Below, one piece after another: positions 8,550 to 20,729 of a stretch of 64,000 nt of DNA. The position numbers and the translations under genes are program-made. Below the pieces are notes generated by a model. It did not search any database, had not been told where the DNA came from, and worked only from the letters and a program-made list of their open reading frames with translations. Each line of letters begins with the position of its first letter. The first letter of the stretch is position 1. This DNA is from Rhodanobacteraceae bacterium (GTDB lineage: Bacteria > Pseudomonadota > Gammaproteobacteria > Xanthomonadales > Rhodanobacteraceae): assembly GCA_009996615.1 (NCBI GenBank), contig JAACZU010000015.1, positions 1 through 64,000 on the forward strand. Reading direction: 5' to 3'.

Positions 8550-9322
8550 GCGGCGGACTCGCGCGCGGCCTGCAGACTGGAGATCCAGCCGCTGACCTTC
8601 TCCAGCGCCTGGTAGCGGGTCAGGTCGACGTGGATCGGCGTGACCGAGACGTAGCCGTCGCGGATCGCGTGGAAATCGCTGCCGGGGCCGTCGTCGGCGG
8701 CGGCGCCGGGCGGGCCGATCCAGTAGACCGGCCGGCCGCGCGGATCGGTCTGCGCCACGCACGGCTCGGCGCGGTGGCGGCGCCCCAGGCGCGTGACCGC
8801 CCAGCCGCGGATCTCGTGCCACGGCCGGTCCGGCACATTGACGTTGAGGATCGTGTCGGCCGGCAGCGGATCGACCAGCAGGCGCCGCATCAGCTGCAGC
8901 ACGGCCTCGGCCGCGCTGTCGTAGTGCACGCCCTTGTGGTCGGTGGTGACCAGCGACACCGCGATCGCCGGCAGGCCGAGGAAACGCCCCTCCATCGCCG
9001 CCGACACGGTGCCCGAATAGATCACGTCGTCGCCGAGGTTGGCGGCGTTGTTGATGCCGGACACGACGATGTCGGGTTCGTGGTCGAGCAGGCCCGACAG
9101 CGCCAGGTGCACGCAATCGGTCGGCGTTCCGGCGACGCGCCAGCGGCCGTCGTCCAGGCGCAGCGCGCGGATCGGCGCATCCAGCGTCAGCGAATTGCTG
9201 GCGCCGGAGCGGTCGCGGTCCGGCGCGACGACGGTGACCTCGCCGAACTCGGCCAGGCGCTGCGCCAGGATGCGGATGCCGGGGGCATCGACGCCGTCAT
9301 CATTGCTGACCAGAACTCGCAT
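8546..9322 (-). CDS. surE: 5'/3'-nucleotidase SurE
   Basis: Stationary-phase survival nucleotidase that removes phosphate from nucleoside monophosphates. With the ATG at 9320-9322 the protein is 258 residues. It has the metal-site Asp8-Asp9 (VSNDDG), Ser39 (RSGASNS) and the [12 protein letters not shown] block holding the conserved Asn. An AGGAAG ribosome site lies just upstream of this ATG, so I prefer it to the in-frame Met seven codons earlier. It overlaps pcm by four bases. Confidence 0.95.
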   Translation of the reverse strand: MRVLVSNDDGVDAPGIRILAQRLAEFGEVTVVAPDRDRSGASNSLTLDAPIRALRLDDGRWRVAGTPTDCVHLALSGLLDHEPDIVVSGINNAANLGDDVIYSGTVSAAMEGRFLGLPAIAVSLVTTDHKGVHYDSAAEAVLQLMRRLLVDPLPADTILNVNVPDRPWHEIRGWAVTRLGRRHRAEPCVAQTDPRGRPVYWIGPPGAAADDGPGSDFHAIRDGYVSVTPIHVDLTRYQALEKVSGWISSLQAARESAA

Positions 9323-9489
9323 GCGGCTTCCTGCACGGCTCATTCGCCGGCGCGATGTCTACGCACAGGCGCTCGCGCCGATTCTGTTCACGGGAACGGG
9401 GCATGATAACGGATTCGTGATGCAGGCCGCAGGCGCGATGCGCGGCGGGCGACGTCGGCGGACACGGCCGATTCTGCTAGCCTCGAACC

Positions 9490-10032
9490 ATGTCCACGCG
9501 TCCCGACAGCGACGACGACGCCCGCCTGTTCCGCGAGGCGATCGGCGAGGTGCGCCCGCTCAAGCAGCCGCGCGCCGCGCCGCCGCCGCGCCCGCGCCTG
9601 CCGCCGGAGCCGGTGCAGGGCCACCTCGACGAGGCGCGCGTGCGCGACGAGCTGCTGACCCATCCGATCGAACCCGGCACGATCGAGGGCGGCGACGAGA
9701 TCCATTACCTGAAACCTGGCCAGCACGCGCGCCTGCTGCAGCGCCTGCGCCGCGGCCAGTTCAGCGTGCGCGCGGAGATCGACCTGCACGAGATGACCGC
9801 CGCGGTCGCGCGCGACGCGATCCGCCTGTTCCTCGACGACTGCCGCCGCCACGGCGAACTGTGCGTGCGCATCGTGCACGGCAAGGGCCTGCGCTCGAAG
9901 GCGCAAGGCCCGGTGCTCAAGCAATTGACCGACACGCTTCTGCGCCGCCGCGCCGACGTGCTCGCGTTCGCCTCCGCGCGCCCGGCGCAGGGCGGCACCG
10001 GCGCGGTGGTCGTGCTGCTCGAGCGATTGTAG
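9490..10032 (+). CDS. Smr domain protein
   Basis: A 180-residue protein with a basic/proline-rich N-terminal half and a C-terminal Smr domain (~90-178). The domain has Asp98-Leu-His100 (IDLHEMT) and HGKG at 130-133, the two signature motifs of the family, which in other members has nicking or RNA-endonuclease activity on nucleic acids. The precise cellular role is not known from sequence. It stands alone on the plus strand between truD and surE, a position shared with Xanthomonas genomes as I recall. Confidence 0.9.
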   Translation: MSTRPDSDDDARLFREAIGEVRPLKQPRAAPPPRPRLPPEPVQGHLDEARVRDELLTHPIEPGTIEGGDEIHYLKPGQHARLLQRLRRGQFSVRAEIDLHEMTAAVARDAIRLFLDDCRRHGELCVRIVHGKGLRSKAQGPVLKQLTDTLLRRRADVLAFASARPAQGGTGAVVVLLERL

Positions 10033-10076
10033 GGAAGGCGCAGCCGCTGCCGACGCGCGGCGCAACGACCGCCGCG

Positions 10077-11093
10077 CTACGGCGCGCTCCAGTCGCACAG
10101 CTCGCGCAGCACCGTGGTCGCGAACGCGCCGGCGCCGAGGCCGAATTCGAGCACGAGGTCGCCGTCCGGCTCCCAGTGGTGCGCCAGATCCTCGGCGCAC
10201 AGGCGCAACGCGCGGCGCTCCTGGTTCAGTCCGGCGCGCTCGAGGCCGCGCGCGAGCGCCGCGTGCGCCTCGGCGACGGCCAGTTCAAGCGCCTGCACGG
10301 CGCCGCCGCTGCGCAGCGCGCCGCTGCCCCACAGCGGGCCGGTCGGGTGGATGTCGTGCGCGGCGAGGCGGGCGGCGAGTTCGTCGGTCCATGGCTCCGG
10401 GCCGAAGATCGCGTGCGAGCCGGCGAGCATCCAGATCTCGCCGTCGAGCGCGTGGTCCCAGCTGGCGTCGGCGACGCGGCGCGCCAACAACGCGTTGAAC
10501 AGCTCCGAGCGCGCCGCCGACAGTGCGATGCCGCGCTGCTCGCGCGGCATGCGCCGACCGGCGAACAGCGCCTCGGCCAGCGCGATGTTGCGGCCGTCGC
10601 GGCCGAAGCGCTGCTCGCCGAAGTAGTTCGGCACGCCGTGTGCGCGGATCGCCGCCAGCCGCGCCTCGGCCACCGCGTGCGGACCCTGCACGTCGCGCAG
10701 GCGGATGCGGAAGCGGTTGCCGCGATGCGCGCCACGCTTGAGCTTGCGGTTGTGGCGCGTGGCCGCGAGCACGCGCACGCCGGCGATCGCGAGCGCGTCC
10801 CAGTCCGGATCGGCGCGGCCCGGCAGCTGCACGCTGAAGCTCTGGCGCGTGACGGCGTGGCGGTCCTTGAGGCCGGCGTAGCCGACCGCGAGCGGCTCGA
10901 CGCCGGCGAACGCGGCGAGCTGGCGCGCCAGCCAGTCGGTGTTCGTGCCGGTCTTCTCGATCAGCAGGAAGGCGTGCTCACCCTCGCCGGCCGGTTCGAA
11001 GCCGAGGATTTCATCGACCTGGAAATCGGCCGGTTCGGCGCGCAGCCGCGCGCGCAGCGGCGGGCCGCCATGGGCGTAGGGCAAGGTGTCCAT
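10077..11093 (-). CDS. truD: tRNA pseudouridine(13) synthase TruD
   Basis: Forms pseudouridine at position 13 of tRNA-Glu. 338 residues with the catalytic Asp77 in GLKDRHAVTRQ and the family block NYFGEQRFGRDGRN. The C-terminal TRUD insertion (~150-300) is present and the length is normal. It is last in the pyrG-to-truD run, after a 151-bp gap containing an inverted repeat. Confidence 0.95.
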   Translation of the reverse strand: MDTLPYAHGGPPLRARLRAEPADFQVDEILGFEPAGEGEHAFLLIEKTGTNTDWLARQLAAFAGVEPLAVGYAGLKDRHAVTRQSFSVQLPGRADPDWDALAIAGVRVLAATRHNRKLKRGAHRGNRFRIRLRDVQGPHAVAEARLAAIRAHGVPNYFGEQRFGRDGRNIALAEALFAGRRMPREQRGIALSAARSELFNALLARRVADASWDHALDGEIWMLAGSHAIFGPEPWTDELAARLAAHDIHPTGPLWGSGALRSGGAVQALELAVAEAHAALARGLERAGLNQERRALRLCAEDLAHHWEPDGDLVLEFGLGAGAFATTVLRELCDWSAP

Positions 11094-11106
11094 GAGAGCA
11101 GAGGCT

Positions 11107-11253
11107 AGGGTTAGGGGCTGGGGATTAGGGGCGAGGGCGCGACAACCGTGCGCGGCTTCATGACGGGCAAGGTGGTACGGCAGCTTCTTTGCGAGATCGG
11201 GGACTTGGCTCGGTCGCCGATTTTGGCGCCCTCACCCCTAACCCCTACTCCCT
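11107..11253. repeat. Inverted GGGGTTAGGGG-type repeat between ispF and truD
   Basis: A G-rich arm at 11107-11140 (TAGGGG units) and a C-rich arm at 11225-11253 are inverted copies, matching over 14 bases (11127-11140 with 11226-11239) with one mismatch. The right arm runs into the end of ispF, so its stop codon at 11245 lies in repeat DNA. Nothing else is visible in the gap. Confidence 0.55.
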
Positions 11254-11799
11254 GCCTTCAGGTTCCGGGCGGCGCGCGACGGCCTGCAGCACGGGCTCGA
11301 CCGCTGGCGCGACCAGCGTCGACTCGCGCCGCCGCTGCAGCAATACGACCGCGAACGCGGCGATGCCTTCGCCGCGGCCGGTGAAGCCGAGCTTCTCGCT
11401 GGTGGTCGCCTTCACGCTGACGTCACCGACCGTGCAGCCGAGGTCGGCGGCGAGGTTGTGGCGCATCGTCTCGACGTGCGGCGCGAGTTTTGGCCGTTCG
11501 CACACGACGGTGAGGTCGGCGTTGGCCAGTTCGTAGCCGCGTTCGATCATCAGCGCCGTGCAATGCAGCAGCAGATGGCGGCTGTTGACGTCCTTCCAGC
11601 GCGGATCGCTGGGCGGGAAATGGTGGCCGATGTCGCCGAGCGCGAGCGCGCCGAGCAGCGCATCGCACAGCGCATGGATCACCACGTCGCCGTCGGAATG
11701 CGCAAGCAGGCCCTGCTCGTGCGGAATGTGGACGCCGGCCAGCACGACGTGGTCGCCGGGGCCGAATGCGTGGACGTCGATGCCTTGGCCGATGCGCAT
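11245..11799 (-). CDS. ispF: 2-C-methyl-D-erythritol 2,4-cyclodiphosphate synthase
   Basis: MEP-pathway enzyme that closes the cyclodiphosphate ring. The metal ligands Asp8 and His10 are seen in GIDVHAF, with the usual [18 protein letters not shown] and [11 protein letters not shown] blocks and [17 protein letters not shown] near the end. It is 184 residues, about 25 longer than typical IspF; the extra C-terminus (after AVVLLQRR) is encoded partly by the repeat shared with the truD gap. The ATG at 11799 gives the standard MRIGQGxD start. ispD lies upstream. Confidence 0.94.
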   Translation of the reverse strand: MRIGQGIDVHAFGPGDHVVLAGVHIPHEQGLLAHSDGDVVIHALCDALLGALALGDIGHHFPPSDPRWKDVNSRHLLLHCTALMIERGYELANADLTVVCERPKLAPHVETMRHNLAADLGCTVGDVSVKATTSEKLGFTGRGEGIAAFAVVLLQRRRESTLVAPAVEPVLQAVARRPEPEGRE

Positions 11800-11801
11800 T
11801 G

Positions 11802-11917
11802 AGGGGAATGGGGAATGGAGAATCGGGAATGGGAAAGAGCCTACACGGTTGTGGCGATCCGACAAACGGAGGACGAGCGGCTTTTACGATTCCCGATTCC
11901 CCATTCCCGATTCCCGG
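11802..11917. repeat. Inverted GGGAATGGGGAAT-type repeats, ispD-ispF gap
   Basis: The left arm (11802-11836) contains repeated GGGAATGGGGAAT/GGGAATCG units and the right arm (11887-11917) their complements, so the transcript between ispD and ispF can fold into a hairpin. The right arm encodes the last residues of IspD. The stop codon of ispD lies at 11884-11886. Confidence 0.7.
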
Positions 11918-12603
11918 CCCAACAGATATTCGGCCAGCGCGAGATCCGCCGGCGTGGTGACCTTGAGGTTGCTCTCCGCGCCCTCGACCAGCAGCGGGTG
12001 GTGGCCGGCGCGTTCCATCGCCATCGCCTCGTCGGTGATGGCAATGCCGTCGCGTTCGGCCTGATCGAGCGCGGCGGTCAGTTCGCCGCGGCGGAACAGT
12101 TGCGGGGTCAGCGCGCGCCAGCGCGCCTCGCGCGGTTCGGTCGCGACGACGCGCGTGTGCGCATCGGCGAGTTTGAGCGTGTCGCGCAGCGGCGCGGCGA
12201 GCAACGCGCCGCCGGCCGGCACGCCGCGCGCGACCAGTCGTTCGATGTCGGCCAGCGGCACGCACGGCCGCGCCGCGTCGTGCACCAGCAAGAATGCATC
12301 GGCGCCGACCTCGGCCGGCAGCGCGCGCAGGCCGGCCAGTACCGAGCCGCTGCGTTCGGCGGCGCCGACGGTGGTCTGCACCGGCTTGCCGCCGAGCTGC
12401 GTCAGGCCCGGCCAGTACGGGTCATCCGCGGCCAGCGCGACCATCAGGCCGGCCACCTGCGGCGATGCGGCGAGGCGTTCGAGCGTCCACGTCAGCAACG
12501 GCCGGCCGGCCAGCGCGACGTACTGCTTCGGCAATTCGGCACCGAAGCGCAGGCCGCGCCCGGCCGCCGGCACGACGCACCAGAGCGGTTCAGTGCTGGC
12601 CAT
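11884..12603 (-). CDS. ispD: 2-C-methyl-D-erythritol 4-phosphate cytidylyltransferase
   Basis: MEP-pathway enzyme that activates methylerythritol phosphate with CTP. 239 residues: nucleotide-binding VVPAAGRGLRFG near the N-terminus, PKQY, and the VHDAARP motif around residue 110. The C-terminal tail (GRESGMGNRES) is low-complexity and encoded by the inverted repeat, so the core enzyme ends ten or so residues earlier. It overlaps ftsB by 14 bases, which supports the ATG at 12603. Confidence 0.95.
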   Translation of the reverse strand: MASTEPLWCVVPAAGRGLRFGAELPKQYVALAGRPLLTWTLERLAASPQVAGLMVALAADDPYWPGLTQLGGKPVQTTVGAAERSGSVLAGLRALPAEVGADAFLLVHDAARPCVPLADIERLVARGVPAGGALLAAPLRDTLKLADAHTRVVATEPREARWRALTPQLFRRGELTAALDQAERDGIAITDEAMAMERAGHHPLLVEGAESNLKVTTPADLALAEYLLGRESGMGNRES

Positions 12604-12916
12604 CGCCGGCGTCCTTGCCGTCCGTCTTCGCCTCGCCCGGCGCCGGTTCGACGACCTGGTAGAACGTCTCGCCGGGCTTGAGCAGGCCAAGCTCGGCGCG
12701 CGCGCGTTCCTCGACCGCCTCGTCGCCGTGCTTGAGGTCGTCGACCTCGGCGGCCAGCGTGTCGTTGCGCGCCTTCAGCTTCGCGTTCTCGGCCTTCTGC
12801 TCGGACACGCGCTCGCGCAGCCGCCACACGTCGCGCATGCCGCCATGCCCCGTCCACAGCCGCACCTGCAGTGCAATCAGCAGGATCAGCAGGACCAACA
12901 GGACATAGCGCAGCAT
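12590..12916 (-). CDS. ftsB: Cell division protein FtsB
   Basis: Small bitopic divisome protein of the FtsQLB complex, 108 residues. A short cytoplasmic start is followed by a membrane helix (YVLLVLLILLIALQVRLW, ~4-21) and a periplasmic coiled coil rich in heptads (RLRERVSEQKAENAKLKAR). The C-terminus is acidic. Its place directly after eno (12 bp) and overlapping ispD is the standard gammaproteobacterial order. Confidence 0.94.
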   Translation of the reverse strand: MLRYVLLVLLILLIALQVRLWTGHGGMRDVWRLRERVSEQKAENAKLKARNDTLAAEVDDLKHGDEAVEERARAELGLLKPGETFYQVVEPAPGEAKTDGKDAGDGQH

Positions 12917-12928
12917 GCGCGAGCGACC

Positions 12929-14657
<1,729 letters not shown>

Positions 14658-14719
14658 CCGTATTCCTCCTGTCCTGATCATCGAAGCGCTCCGGGTGCGG
14701 GGCGCAGGCAAAAAAACGT

Positions 14720-15544
14720 CTAGTCCGCGAACCCTTGCGCCTTGACCAGCCGGTCCAGCTGCAGCAGCACGCGCAGCAGCGCCTCCATCTTCCCCAGCGG
14801 CCACGCGTTCGGCCCGTCGCTGAGCGCCTTGTCCGGGTCCGGGTGCGTTTCCATGAAGAGGCCGGCGATGCCGACCGCGACCGCGGCACGCGCCAGCACC
14901 GGCACGAATTCGCGCTGGCCGCCGGACTTGCCGTTCGCACCGCCGGGCAGCTGCACCGAGTGCGTCGCGTCGAATACGACCGGGCAGCCGGTGTCGCGCA
15001 TCACCGCGAGGCTGCGCATGTCGGAGACGAGGTTGTTGTAGCCGAAGCTGACGCCGCGCTCGGCGACCATGATCTGCGTGTTGCCGGTCGACTTCGCCTT
15101 GTCGGTGACGTGCTTCATCTCCCACGGCGACAGGAACTGGCCCTTCTTGATGTTGACCGGGCGGCCGACGCTGCAGGCCTTGAGGATGAAGTCGGTCTGC
15201 CGGCACAGGAATGCCGGCGTCTGCAGCACGTCGACGACCTCGGCGACCTCCTCCATCGGCGTGTATTCGTGCACGTCGGTCAGCACCGGCACGCCGATCT
15301 GGCGTTTGACCTCGGCGAGGATGCGCAGGCCTTCCTCGAGGCCGGGGCCGCGATGGCCGCTGAGCGAAGTGCGGTTGGCCTTGTCGAAGCTCGACTTGTA
15401 GATGAACGGCACGCCAAGGCGCGCGGTGATCTCCTTCAGCTGCCCGGCGGTGTCGAGCGCAAGCTGTTCGCTCTCGATCACGCACGGGCCGGCGATCAGG
15501 AACAGCGGCTGGTCGAGGCCGGCTTCGAAATTGCAGAGTTTCAT
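14720..15544 (-). CDS. kdsA: 3-deoxy-8-phosphooctulonate synthase (KDO-8-P synthase)
   Basis: Condenses phosphoenolpyruvate with arabinose 5-phosphate in lipopolysaccharide KDO synthesis. 274 residues with the diagnostic [26 protein letters not shown] and [20 protein letters not shown] blocks and a final [12 protein letters not shown]. It lies downstream of pyrG, the order known from Xanthomonas and relatives. Confidence 0.96.
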   Translation of the reverse strand: MKLCNFEAGLDQPLFLIAGPCVIESEQLALDTAGQLKEITARLGVPFIYKSSFDKANRTSLSGHRGPGLEEGLRILAEVKRQIGVPVLTDVHEYTPMEEVAEVVDVLQTPAFLCRQTDFILKACSVGRPVNIKKGQFLSPWEMKHVTDKAKSTGNTQIMVAERGVSFGYNNLVSDMRSLAVMRDTGCPVVFDATHSVQLPGGANGKSGGQREFVPVLARAAVAVGIAGLFMETHPDPDKALSDGPNAWPLGKMEALLRVLLQLDRLVKAQGFAD

Positions 15545-15561
15545 GATGCGGTCATTCTTCC

Positions 15562-15650
15562 TTCGTCGTCCCGGCGAACGCCGGGACCCGGTGCCTTGAG
15601 CGGGCGATGAAAGACGCTGGGTCCCGGCGTCCGCCGGGACGACGACGGGA
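15562..15650. repeat. Inverted pair of REP-like palindromes (GTCGTCCCGGCG type)
   Basis: Each half is itself a palindrome around CCGGCGxxxGCCGGGAC, and the two halves (about 15562-15588 and 15619-15648) are inverted relative to each other, as in BIME-like units. A second member of the family lies at 44631-44713. It fills the gap between pyrG and kdsA. Confidence 0.7.
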
Positions 15651-15662
15651 CGAATCCGATGC

Positions 15663-17354
<1,692 letters not shown>

Positions 17355-17549
17355 CTATCGGCTGCGCGCGCGGCGGGCGAGTCGGGCATGGCGGCGCAAG
17401 GCCGCATGAGGGGAATCGGCGCCGTCTTGCGTTCCTTGCAGGCGGCAGCGTCCCCGCGGACGCGCCGGAACGAGGTCTTGCCGCGCCGGACGGCGCCGGC
17501 ACGAGCCGCCCCCGCCCTATAGTGCCCCGACAGCCGATATCCCCACCCC

Positions 17550-18875
17550 ATGCGCCTGCCTGTCCTGCTTCCCACGCTCGTCCTCGGCCTTGCCGCCACC
17601 CTGCCCGTCCGGGCCGCCACGCCCGTGCCGTCGACGCTGTGGGTGACCCAGCTCGGCCCATCCGGACCCGGCTCGCTGCGCGCCGCGATCGAGGCGGCGA
17701 ATGCACGCCCGGGGCTGGACCACATCCGCTTCGCGCGCGGGCTGGCCGGCACGATCGGCATCAGCGGCACGCCGCTGGAAATCCGTGACGCACTGCAGAT
17801 CCACGGCCCGGGCAGCGACCAGTTGCGCCTGCGCGGCGATTCCCAGACCCGCATGTTCCACGTCGCCGCCAGTGCCGACGAGGTGATGCTGGGCGGCCTG
17901 CACCTGACCGACGCCGGCGACAGCGCGATCGTCAACGAGGGCGCCTCGCTCACCGTCGAGGACTGCGTCCTGCGCACGAACTACGGCGTACGCGGCGCCG
18001 CGATCGCCAGCTACGGCGGCGACCTGCACGTCCGCCGCACGACGATCCGCGACAACTACGCGCAGACGCTCGGCGGTGCCGAGGACGGTCTCGGCGGCGG
18101 CATCTACGCAAAGGGCGCGACCGTCATGATCGAGGCTTCGCGCGTGTCGTCCAACCACGCCGACGCGCTCGGCGGCGGCATCTATGCCGACCTGCCCGCG
18201 GAAGGCGTGCTGGTCGTGCGCAGCAGCCTGATCGACGCGAATGCGGCGGTGACACAGGGTGGCGGCCTGTTCCTGCACGCCAACGGCGGCCCGCCGACCG
18301 GCATCCTCAACAGCACGATCTCCGGCAACCGCTCGATCCGGCACGCCGCAGTCTGGTTCGATGGCGCCCTGGTGATGAACAACAGCACGGTCACCGACAA
18401 CTACAGCCCCGGGAACGAGATTCCCGGCGTCTGCATGGGTCTGTGCGGCGCCGGCCAGCACAGCGAGCTGTGGCTGACCAGCACGCTGGTCAGCGCCAAC
18501 CGCGACCTGCACGACAATGGCTACGACCTGCTGGCGGTGCCCGGCGGCACGCACGTCTCGCACAGCCTGATCGAGCGCGTCGGCGACAACGCGATCGACG
18601 ACGACCGCGGCGGCAACCTGCTGAACGTCGATCCGCGCATCGGTCCGTTGCTCGACAACGGTGGCGCGCTGCCGACCCATGCGCTCTCGTCCAACAGCCC
18701 GGCGATCGACGCCGGCCTGAACCTGTCGCTGTTCCAGTACGACCAGCGTGGCGGCTGCCATGCACGCGTGGTCGGTGCAGCCGCGGACATCGGCGCCTAC
18801 GAATACCGGCCTTTGGCCGCTCCCACCGGTCGTCGGCGCCTGCCTGCGTGCATGCCCTCGTTCCCTTGGCGCTGA
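17550..18875 (+). CDS. Secreted beta-helix protein, choice-of-anchor-Q type (paralogue 1)
   Basis: A 441-residue exported protein with signal peptide (PVLLPTLVLGLAATLPVRA). The mature part is a right-handed parallel beta-helix with repeated GGGIYA/GGGL turns and many NSTI/NxxT rungs. It opens with GSLRAAIEAAN, the family's N-terminal signature, and ends with NSPAIDAG and ADIGAYEY, the choice-of-anchor-Q C-terminus. It lacks the D-x-I-F-x-x-x-F-E tail of its neighbours. No good ribosome site is seen. A TATAGT box at 17518-17523 could be a -10. It is first of four tandem genes. Confidence 0.85.
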   Translation: MRLPVLLPTLVLGLAATLPVRAATPVPSTLWVTQLGPSGPGSLRAAIEAANARPGLDHIRFARGLAGTIGISGTPLEIRDALQIHGPGSDQLRLRGDSQTRMFHVAASADEVMLGGLHLTDAGDSAIVNEGASLTVEDCVLRTNYGVRGAAIASYGGDLHVRRTTIRDNYAQTLGGAEDGLGGGIYAKGATVMIEASRVSSNHADALGGGIYADLPAEGVLVVRSSLIDANAAVTQGGGLFLHANGGPPTGILNSTISGNRSIRHAAVWFDGALVMNNSTVTDNYSPGNEIPGVCMGLCGAGQHSELWLTSTLVSANRDLHDNGYDLLAVPGGTHVSHSLIERVGDNAIDDDRGGNLLNVDPRIGPLLDNGGALPTHALSSNSPAIDAGLNLSLFQYDQRGGCHARVVGAAADIGAYEYRPLAAPTGRRRLPACMPSFPWR

Positions 18876-19022
18876 TGCCCGCGGAGCACTCCTTCACCGC
18901 ACGCCGCGCACGCACCGCGGTTCGCCTCACCGATCCACGGTGATGGGAATACCCATCGAATGCCGTATTTGAAGATGACCGCGTATGCGCGGCCAGGAAG
19001 ATTCCATATCCAGGAGTACGAC

Positions 19023-20498
19023 ATGAAGCCCGCTTTCATCCTGTTCTGCGCCGCCGCCCTCGCATCTGGCGCGCCACTGGCCGGCGCCGCCACGCTCACC
19101 GTCACCACCCTCAACGACAGCGGTGCCGGCAGCCTGCGCGCGGCGATCACGCAGGCGAACGCCACGACGGGTACCGACACGATCCAGTTCCAGAACGGGC
19201 TGCAGGGCACGATCGATCTCAGCGGCGGTGCCCTCGTCATCACCGAGAGCCTCAGCATCGTCGGCCCCGGCGCCGGCAAGGTCACGATCGACGCCAACGG
19301 CCGCAGCCGCGTGTTCCGCTTCGACAATCCGCAGGGTCTGGACCGCACGTGGGCGATCAGCGGCCTGACCGTCAGGCGCGGCCTCGCCAACAACGGCAAC
19401 GACGACAGCGGCGGCGGCCTGTTCTATGAAGCCACGTCGGTCCACGCGCAGATCACGCTGAACGACATGGTGTTCACGCAGAACACGGCCGCCCGCAAGG
19501 GTGGCGCGATCAGCGTGGCCGGCGCGAACCTCACGCTCGGCAACACCACGCTGAGCAACAACATCTCGCAAGGCGGCTTCCAGCCGTCCGGCGGCGGGTT
19601 GTTCTTCAGCCGCGGCCTGGTGCGCATCGAGCGCAGCCGCATCGTCGACAACACGGCCGACCTGATCGGCGGCGGCATCAACCTGCTGTCGCCCGCCGTC
19701 AGTGCCGTCATCACCGACAGCCTGGTGCAGGGCAACAGCGCCTCGCTGAGCGGCGGCGGCATGAACGCCGGCACGATGACGAACCTGACGATCTCGCGCA
19801 GCGCGTTCGTCGGCAACGCCGTGACCAGCCAGACCGAAGGCGGTGGCATCTACTTCGCCGGCGTGACGGATGCCGGTTCGGCCGAGAACGTGATCGAAAA
19901 CTCGACCTTCTCCGGCAACCGTTCGCAGCACCAGTTCGGCCGCGGCAGCGCGCTGGCCGTGTATTCGGGCAACCTGACCGTGCGCAACAGCACGTTCGCC
20001 AACAACGTGACCTCGCCCGACACCAGCCCGGGCGCCCCCAACGCCGGCGGCGCGCTGTGGGTCTCGAATGGCACCAGCACGCGCGTCACCGTGCAGAGCA
20101 CGCTGTTCAACGGCAACACCCATGGCAACGCGGGCATGCCGTCCGATCTCACTCGCCTGATCGGAACACCGGAAAGCACGCTCAACGTCGACCACAGCCT
20201 GTTCAAGGTGACGCCGGCGATCGGCGTGATCACGAACGCGAGCGCCAACATCGAGGCCGACGCGCTGCTGCAGCCGCTCACGCTCGCGCACGGCGGCCTC
20301 ACGCCGGTGCATCCGATTCCGCGCAACAGCCCGGCCGTGGACAAGGGCGCCAACCCCGGCAACCTCGCCACCGACCAGCGCGGCGCCGGCTTCGTGCGCA
20401 CCTGGAGCGATCCGAACAACCGCAACGGCGTCGCCGACATCGGCGCCTACGAGCACCGCGGCGACACGATCTTCTTCGGTGATTTCGAGCAGCACTGA
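19023..20498 (+). CDS. Secreted beta-helix protein, choice-of-anchor-Q type (paralogue 2)
   Basis: A 491-residue exported protein with signal peptide (ending PLAGAA), preceded by AGGAG. GSLRAAITQAN begins the beta-helix, followed by repeated GGGI/GGGL rungs with asparagine ladders (NSTFANN, NSTFSGN). The C-terminus has NSPAVDKG, ADIGAYEH and then the tail DTIFFGDFEQH, an example of the short D-x-I-F-x-x-x-F-E motif. The role is unknown; such proteins are usually cell-surface or released, and some relatives bind or cleave polysaccharide, but no lyase active site is visible here. Confidence 0.85.
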   Translation: MKPAFILFCAAALASGAPLAGAATLTVTTLNDSGAGSLRAAITQANATTGTDTIQFQNGLQGTIDLSGGALVITESLSIVGPGAGKVTIDANGRSRVFRFDNPQGLDRTWAISGLTVRRGLANNGNDDSGGGLFYEATSVHAQITLNDMVFTQNTAARKGGAISVAGANLTLGNTTLSNNISQGGFQPSGGGLFFSRGLVRIERSRIVDNTADLIGGGINLLSPAVSAVITDSLVQGNSASLSGGGMNAGTMTNLTISRSAFVGNAVTSQTEGGGIYFAGVTDAGSAENVIENSTFSGNRSQHQFGRGSALAVYSGNLTVRNSTFANNVTSPDTSPGAPNAGGALWVSNGTSTRVTVQSTLFNGNTHGNAGMPSDLTRLIGTPESTLNVDHSLFKVTPAIGVITNASANIEADALLQPLTLAHGGLTPVHPIPRNSPAVDKGANPGNLATDQRGAGFVRTWSDPNNRNGVADIGAYEHRGDTIFFGDFEQH

Positions 20499-20650
20499 GA
20501 GTTCGTGGAGAAAACCTCAGCCCGGCCAGGGAAGGCCTGGCAATCAATCAGGCGCGCAAGCGCTTGCTTGGCGCGAGCCGGCACGGGCCTGTCCCGCGCC
20601 CGCGACCGCGAATATGCAATCTCGCACGCCCCCTCGTCCCCTGCCGGACG

Positions 20651-20674
20651 TCGAGCCGCCGCCAGGCGGCTCGA
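20651..20674. repeat. Perfect hairpin upstream of beta-helix gene 3
   Basis: A 10-bp perfect stem TCGAGCCGCC/GGCGGCTCGA with loop GCCA, about 55 bases before the third gene's ATG and with no T-run. It could be a processing or attenuation element. The rest of the gap 20499-20729 shows an imperfect stem (about 20693-20716) next to the AAGGAG ribosome site and no gene. Confidence 0.55.
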
Positions 20675-20729
20675 TGCAGGTCGTTGCACGGATGACGACC
20701 GCCACGGACGGTCATCAAGGAGTCTTTGA

